A DNA stretch of 6,366 bases from an uncultured Granulicatella sp. Its GTDB lineage: Bacteria > Bacillota > Bacilli > Lactobacillales > Aerococcaceae. Position 1 is the first letter of the stretch, and the number at the start of each line of letters is the position of its first letter. The notes under the pieces are model-generated. The model saw only the letters and a list, made by a program, of their open reading frames with translations, was not told where the DNA came from and searched no databases. The stretch spans positions 1 to 6,366 of the forward strand of contig CALATC010000156.1 of NCBI GenBank assembly GCA_937891475.1, in the 5' to 3' direction. Made by a program: the position numbers and the translations under genes. Positions 5,913-6,366 of this stretch are shown here, piece after piece.

Positions 5913-6366
5913 ATCTTTCTATACCTTCTAAATCCAAAACTTTCTGTTGTCCATAAATGCTGTAATTTCCATTCACAACAAATGCAATAATACAAACAAT
6001 AGCTGCATATGGCATCATACTATATCCGAATACTTCACCGATAATAAAAATAGGGGCTAGCCAAGTGTTTGTTGCACTTCCAAAAACAGCTCCATAACCC
6101 AGCGCTGCTGCTACCATTGGAGAAATTCCTAACCACGAACTCATTACAATCCCTAATGAAGAACCAATTGAAAAGAGAGGCGTTACTTCTCCACCTAAAA
6201 ATCCTGCACTAAGAGAAAAAACTGTTAACCCTAATTTCAAAATCCAATCCTGTACATAAATTGTTTCACTATAAAAACTAGCATGAATTAAATTCGTTCC
6301 TAATCCTGCATAACGACCACTGCCAAGAGCTGCAATTAAAATACTAACAGCAATCCCTAATAAAAA
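5911..6366 (-). CDS. CLC-family anion transporter, C-terminal part; probable fluoride/proton antiporter type
   Basis: The frame is open from the right edge to TAA at 5913-5911, giving 151 visible residues; CLC proteins of this type have about 400, so the N-terminal two thirds lies outside. The ATG-less start sometimes assigned at TTG 6240 is not real, since clear family sequence continues upstream. Visible are GSGRYAGLGTNL (15-26), LKLGLTVFSLSAGFLGGEVTPLF (43-65, split over a membrane helix), YGAVFGSATNTWLAP and the end motif NYSIYGQQKV. Ordinary chloride-type CLCs have GGIFAP-like sequence where this has GGEVTP; in the fluoride-exporting CLC-F group a Glu and Thr at this site are, as I recall, the conserved residues Glu318 and Thr320 of the Enterococcus protein. 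Fluoride export is therefore inferred; the gating Glu region is not visible. No gene symbol is justified. Confidence 0.83.
   Translation of the reverse strand, partial: FLLGIAVSILIAALGSGRYAGLGTNLIHASFYSETIYVQDWILKLGLTVFSLSAGFLGGEVTPLFSIGSSLGIVMSSWLGISPMVAAALGYGAVFGSATNTWLAPIFIIGEVFGYSMMPYAAIVCIIAFVVNGNYSIYGQQKVLDLEGIER

Overview
The window is AT-rich and typical of a low-GC Gram-positive (Bacillota). The protein sequences and the PyrR leader point to Lactobacillales (Carnobacteriaceae, Streptococcaceae or Enterococcaceae type); I cannot name a genus from this sequence alone. Most of it is ordinary housekeeping DNA, read on the minus strand.

Right to left, which is the direction of transcription for most genes: (1) 5911-6366 is the C-terminal third of a CLC-family anion transporter, cut by the right edge. 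Its GGEVTP motif suggests the fluoride/proton antiporter branch. (2) 5878-5912 is a terminator that works in both directions. (3) 5604-5765 is the only plus-strand gene, an unrecognised 53-residue, two-helix membrane protein with its own promoter region and a nearby 19-bp palindrome. (4) 3862-5148 is the uracil permease gene (uraA/pyrP). Its ~210-nt leader folds as a PyrR-controlled transcription attenuator and also contains an 8-codon reading frame with a good Shine-Dalgarno sequence. (5) 3735-3766 is the uraA terminator, followed closely by an extended -10 promoter. (6) That promoter drives a tightly packed operon, cysE-cysS-mrnC-rlmB-rae1, with overlaps of 17, 16 (or 1) and 8 nt and then a 10-nt gap. 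The last gene runs off the left edge.

The operon follows the order known from Bacillus subtilis. CysE makes O-acetylserine for cysteine synthesis, CysS charges tRNA-Cys, Mini-III matures 23S rRNA, RlmB methylates 23S rRNA, and Rae1 is a ribosome-associated endonuclease. It thus links cysteine supply to ribosome maturation and mRNA turnover. gltX is not adjacent here, and the ~27-nt leader leaves no room for a T-box.

I see no mobile element, CRISPR array, tRNA or rRNA gene, and no clearly new multi-gene system. The points most worth checking are the pyr leader with its possible leader peptide, the small membrane protein and its palindrome, the CysE C-terminal isoleucine tail whose codons double as the cysS ribosome-binding site, and the fluoride-type CLC signature.
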